From: Candidatus Cloacimonadota bacterium
GTDB taxonomy: Bacteria; Cloacimonadota; Cloacimonadia; Cloacimonadales; TCS61
DNA length: 32,927 nucleotides
NCBI GenBank assembly: GCA_021736135.1
Contig: JAIPGO010000044.1
Location: 1-32,927 of the forward strand
Direction of reading: 5' to 3'
Position numbers and translations under genes: made by a program. This document shows positions 30,973-32,927 of the stretch, piece by piece. Within the stretch, counting starts at the first letter, position 1. The number at the start of each line of letters is the position of its first letter. The notes below the pieces were generated by a model. That model was not told where the DNA came from and did not search any database. It saw only the letters and a program-made list of their open reading frames with translations.

Positions 30973-32178
30973 TTACCTTATAACTGTTTGACAAACCCGG
31001 AATCCCCTATTCTCATTTCCGGAAAAAGGAGTAACGCTTCCACGAAACGCTAACCTGCAAAACGAATCATCATTGGAAAAACTGGCTCCCCGAACTACTT
31101 TGCCTGTTCCGATTTCTGGTCCGGTTGGATTATCCGCAGGGGAAATGTTATAATAGGTCGCGGAATACCAATCACAACACCACTCCCAAACGTTACCACT
31201 CATATCGTATATGCCCGATCCGTTAGCCTGTTTTAAACCAGATATATGGGTATTAGGAGTTGAATTACCTGAAAACCAGGCAACTTCATAACAATTGTCA
31301 CTTCCTGGGTAAATATAATCCGGATCATCAGTTCCACCTCTTGCGGCATACTCCCATTCTGCTTCTGTAGGTAATCTGTATCCATTTGCCCCAAAATCAC
31401 AGCTCCAATCGACAAAATCATAACACGGTTCGAAATTCTGTATTAAACTTAAAAAATTACAAAAGGCAGCAGCACCATACCAGGTTATTTCAATACAGGG
31501 ACACTCGGGTGAAGCAGCGTATCCATTCCCAAAAAATATCAGTTCGTTATCCCAGATTCCAATTGCACAATCGACATCATTTAAATCTATCAACTCTTTC
31601 ATATCACCATAAGCATTAAATAATTCCATACCATTATAATATAGATGGTTATTATGCATTGCCCAGTTGAATACATCCAGAATTTCATGATGTGTTATCT
31701 CGTAAGTCCCAACATAATAATCACTCAGATTAACTGTATGAACAGGCAGCTCATCGTCCTGCCCTAATCCATGGGTATCACCCATTTGAAAACTGCCTGC
31801 TTGAATTAAGGTCATTGCGGGAAAACTTAAATTCCTGTCATCTGCTGTTATTTTTATCATTGCGGGTATATTTAAGGATTCCGGATGATCTCCAGCAAAA
31901 TCCCATACTATATGTTTATTGTTTCCGGATGCTATATCAAGCCCAAAATCTCCGGTGAGAGAATTGATCTGATAAACCCAGGTTGCTCCTTCGTCCATAG
32001 ACGCTCTTAATTCCACATACATTAAATCACTATCTGCGTCTTCAACATCGTAATAGATGTCCACCAGATATGTCCCGTCATCTCTCTGCTCAACACTGAA
32101 ATTACTCACTTCCGGTGGCTCATTACTGAACAAAAAAACACCGGATACAACTAGAACTATAATTAATATATATTTCAT
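30973..32178 (-). CDS. Secreted FGE-sulfatase (SUMF1) fold protein
   Basis: The 401-residue protein has a signal peptide (MKYILIIVLVVSGVFLFS). A beta-sandwich-like region follows (about 20-125, containing DVEDADSDLMYVEL and WDFAGDHPESL), then an FGE-sulfatase domain (about 128-400) with GSFQMGD, YEITHHEILDV, GYRLPTEAEWEYAARGG, GIYDMSGNVWEWCCDW and NRGFRV. In human FGE two active-site Cys (336, 341) bind copper. By eye alignment the first is Asn369 here and the second Cys374, so canonical formylglycine-generating activity is doubtful. The start overlaps the dockerin-gene stop by one base (TAATG), with GGAG upstream, giving coupled translation. Confidence 0.88.
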   Translation of the reverse strand: MKYILIIVLVVSGVFLFSNEPPEVSNFSVEQRDDGTYLVDIYYDVEDADSDLMYVELRASMDEGATWVYQINSLTGDFGLDIASGNNKHIVWDFAGDHPESLNIPAMIKITADDRNLSFPAMTLIQAGSFQMGDTHGLGQDDELPVHTVNLSDYYVGTYEITHHEILDVFNWAMHNNHLYYNGMELFNAYGDMKELIDLNDVDCAIGIWDNELIFFGNGYAASPECPCIEITWYGAAAFCNFLSLIQNFEPCYDFVDWSCDFGANGYRLPTEAEWEYAARGGTDDPDYIYPGSDNCYEVAWFSGNSTPNTHISGLKQANGSGIYDMSGNVWEWCCDWYSATYYNISPADNPTGPEIGTGKVVRGASFSNDDSFCRLAFRGSVTPFSGNENRGFRVCQTVIR

Positions 32179-32654
32179 TATTTATCTCCTTCTGCTGGTT
32201 TTCTTATGCGTAACTGCGCTCTCATATTTGTTGGAATATCCTTTTGGAGTCGTAATAGCACCGGTTCTTCCTCCACAGGGAAAATATTAATCATCCCTAT
32301 TGCATACTGCAAGATCAAGCCTGCATCATAAGCACCGATGAACTCGTCCCCGCTCACATCTGCTATTATCAGCCGCCAGTTTTCCCAGGGAAGTGGTGCC
32401 ACGGGGCCCGGATCTATATTCACTATGTATTGCAAAACCAGAGCCCCATCATAACTCTCAACCTGCGTATTGTTATCAATATCACCATAACGAAGCGTAC
32501 TTAAAAAAATTAACCCTGACGTTGCTTCCCCAATATGATTGCCTTCTTCCATCGAGGAGAGGTAAACAATTTCAGAAGTATCCCAGCCAACAGCGGCCAT
32601 TACAGGTAAGATAAATACTAGCAAAATCAACAAAATAATAAATCGTTTCAACAT
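32178..32654 (-). CDS. Secreted protein with two dockerin-type calcium-binding repeats
   Basis: The 158-residue protein has a signal peptide (MLKRFIILLILLVFILPVMA), about 35 intervening residues and then two F-hand repeats typical of type I dockerins. The first is DIDNNTQVESYDGALVLQY (Asp58 to Asp69) and the second DVSGDEFIGAYDAGLILQY (Asp99 to Asp110), each with Asp at positions 1, 12 and Asp/Asn at 3 or 5. The linker between them is longer than in clostridial dockerins. There is no catalytic domain, and no cohesin is in the window. It leads the coupled pair with the FGE-fold gene. AGGAGG (32662-32667) precedes the ATG. Confidence 0.85.
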   Translation of the reverse strand: MLKRFIILLILLVFILPVMAAVGWDTSEIVYLSSMEEGNHIGEATSGLIFLSTLRYGDIDNNTQVESYDGALVLQYIVNIDPGPVAPLPWENWRLIIADVSGDEFIGAYDAGLILQYAIGMINIFPVEEEPVLLRLQKDIPTNMRAQLRIRKPAEGDK

Positions 32655-32728
32655 CCTGATTCCTCCTTTTTAATTCATAACAATGGGATAAAATTAAATT
32701 CTTAATCCCCACCCAATAATTAAATGTT

Positions 32729-32757
32729 ATTTTGAAGTAAATTAATACCAGTGTCAA
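32729..32757 (-). promoter_or_regulatory. Predicted promoter of the dockerin/FGE-like operon
   Basis: On the minus strand TTGACA (32757-32752) is followed at 17 bases by CAAAAT (32734-32729), about 75 bases before the ATG at 32654. Confidence 0.45.
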
Positions 32758-32927
32758 TATTTTTTTCCTGTGCCGATCTTGTTATCTTGATACTGTTCAC
32801 TTTCAGGCACTCCTTTTCAATAACTTATGCTGAATAATATCAATAATAATGCACAATTATTGTTTTCTGGCAATTTCAGTTCAAGTTAGTACGCTTATAA
32901 GTATCTGTTATAAAGTTACTTATCACT

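Overview
The window looks like chromosomal DNA from a Gram-negative (diderm), probably anaerobic bacterium of the FCB/Cloacimonadota type. This placement is inferred from several features. There is a lipoprotein-sorting (Lol) system and outer-membrane-like proteins. Two dockerin-type repeats carry the 'YDAGLILQY' style often seen in Cloacimonadota secreted proteins. There is also a GSSQ-type pilin-like protein, and degenerate short repeats in most gene gaps. No rRNA, tRNA, CRISPR, transposase, integrase or phage gene was found. Protein families are read from motifs only; no database search was possible.

Layout. Bases 509-3229 (minus) form an operon: a GH20 hexosaminidase, an L,D-transpeptidase and an endonuclease/exonuclease/phosphatase-fold enzyme, followed by three copies of a palindromic repeat. 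Bases 3230-3886 are a repeat-rich divergent spacer with a 33-bp-arm hairpin and a palindromic candidate operator in front of feoAB (3887-6416). Bases 6783-9253 (plus) hold acylphosphatase, a LysM/M23 envelope peptidase, an HspR-like MerR regulator and a short primary-type sigma factor. Bases 9443-20516 (plus) are a dense housekeeping run: queD, engB, dxs, mnmE, a YchF-like GTPase, ftsK, lolA, manC and a response-regulator/PP2C phosphatase, with gaps mostly under 20 bases and several overlapping genes.

Bases 20517-21235 are a convergent spacer with three copies of another palindromic repeat. Bases 21236-25033 (minus) are a four-gene unit with a good sigma70-type promoter: an outer-membrane-like protein, a TPR lipoprotein, a small two-helix membrane protein and a DUF58/vWA protein. 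It is followed upstream by a LolC/E-type permease and a pilin-like protein (TTG start). Bases 27128-30777 (plus) hold a PHP phosphoesterase, a membrane protein, a GT-B glycosyltransferase and a glucuronyl C5-epimerase-like protein, suggesting polysaccharide synthesis. Bases 30973-32654 (minus) encode a dockerin-type secreted protein and a secreted FGE-sulfatase-fold protein as a translationally coupled pair.

Themes. Envelope biogenesis dominates: lolA and lolC/E handle lipoproteins, L,D-transpeptidase and M23 peptidase act on peptidoglycan, and manC, the glycosyltransferase and the epimerase point to surface glycans. The least explained parts are the intergenic palindromes, the candidate operator before feoAB, the DUF58/TPR/outer-membrane operon, the glycosyltransferase/epimerase pair, and the dockerin/FGE-like pair in which one canonical FGE active-site cysteine appears to be absent.
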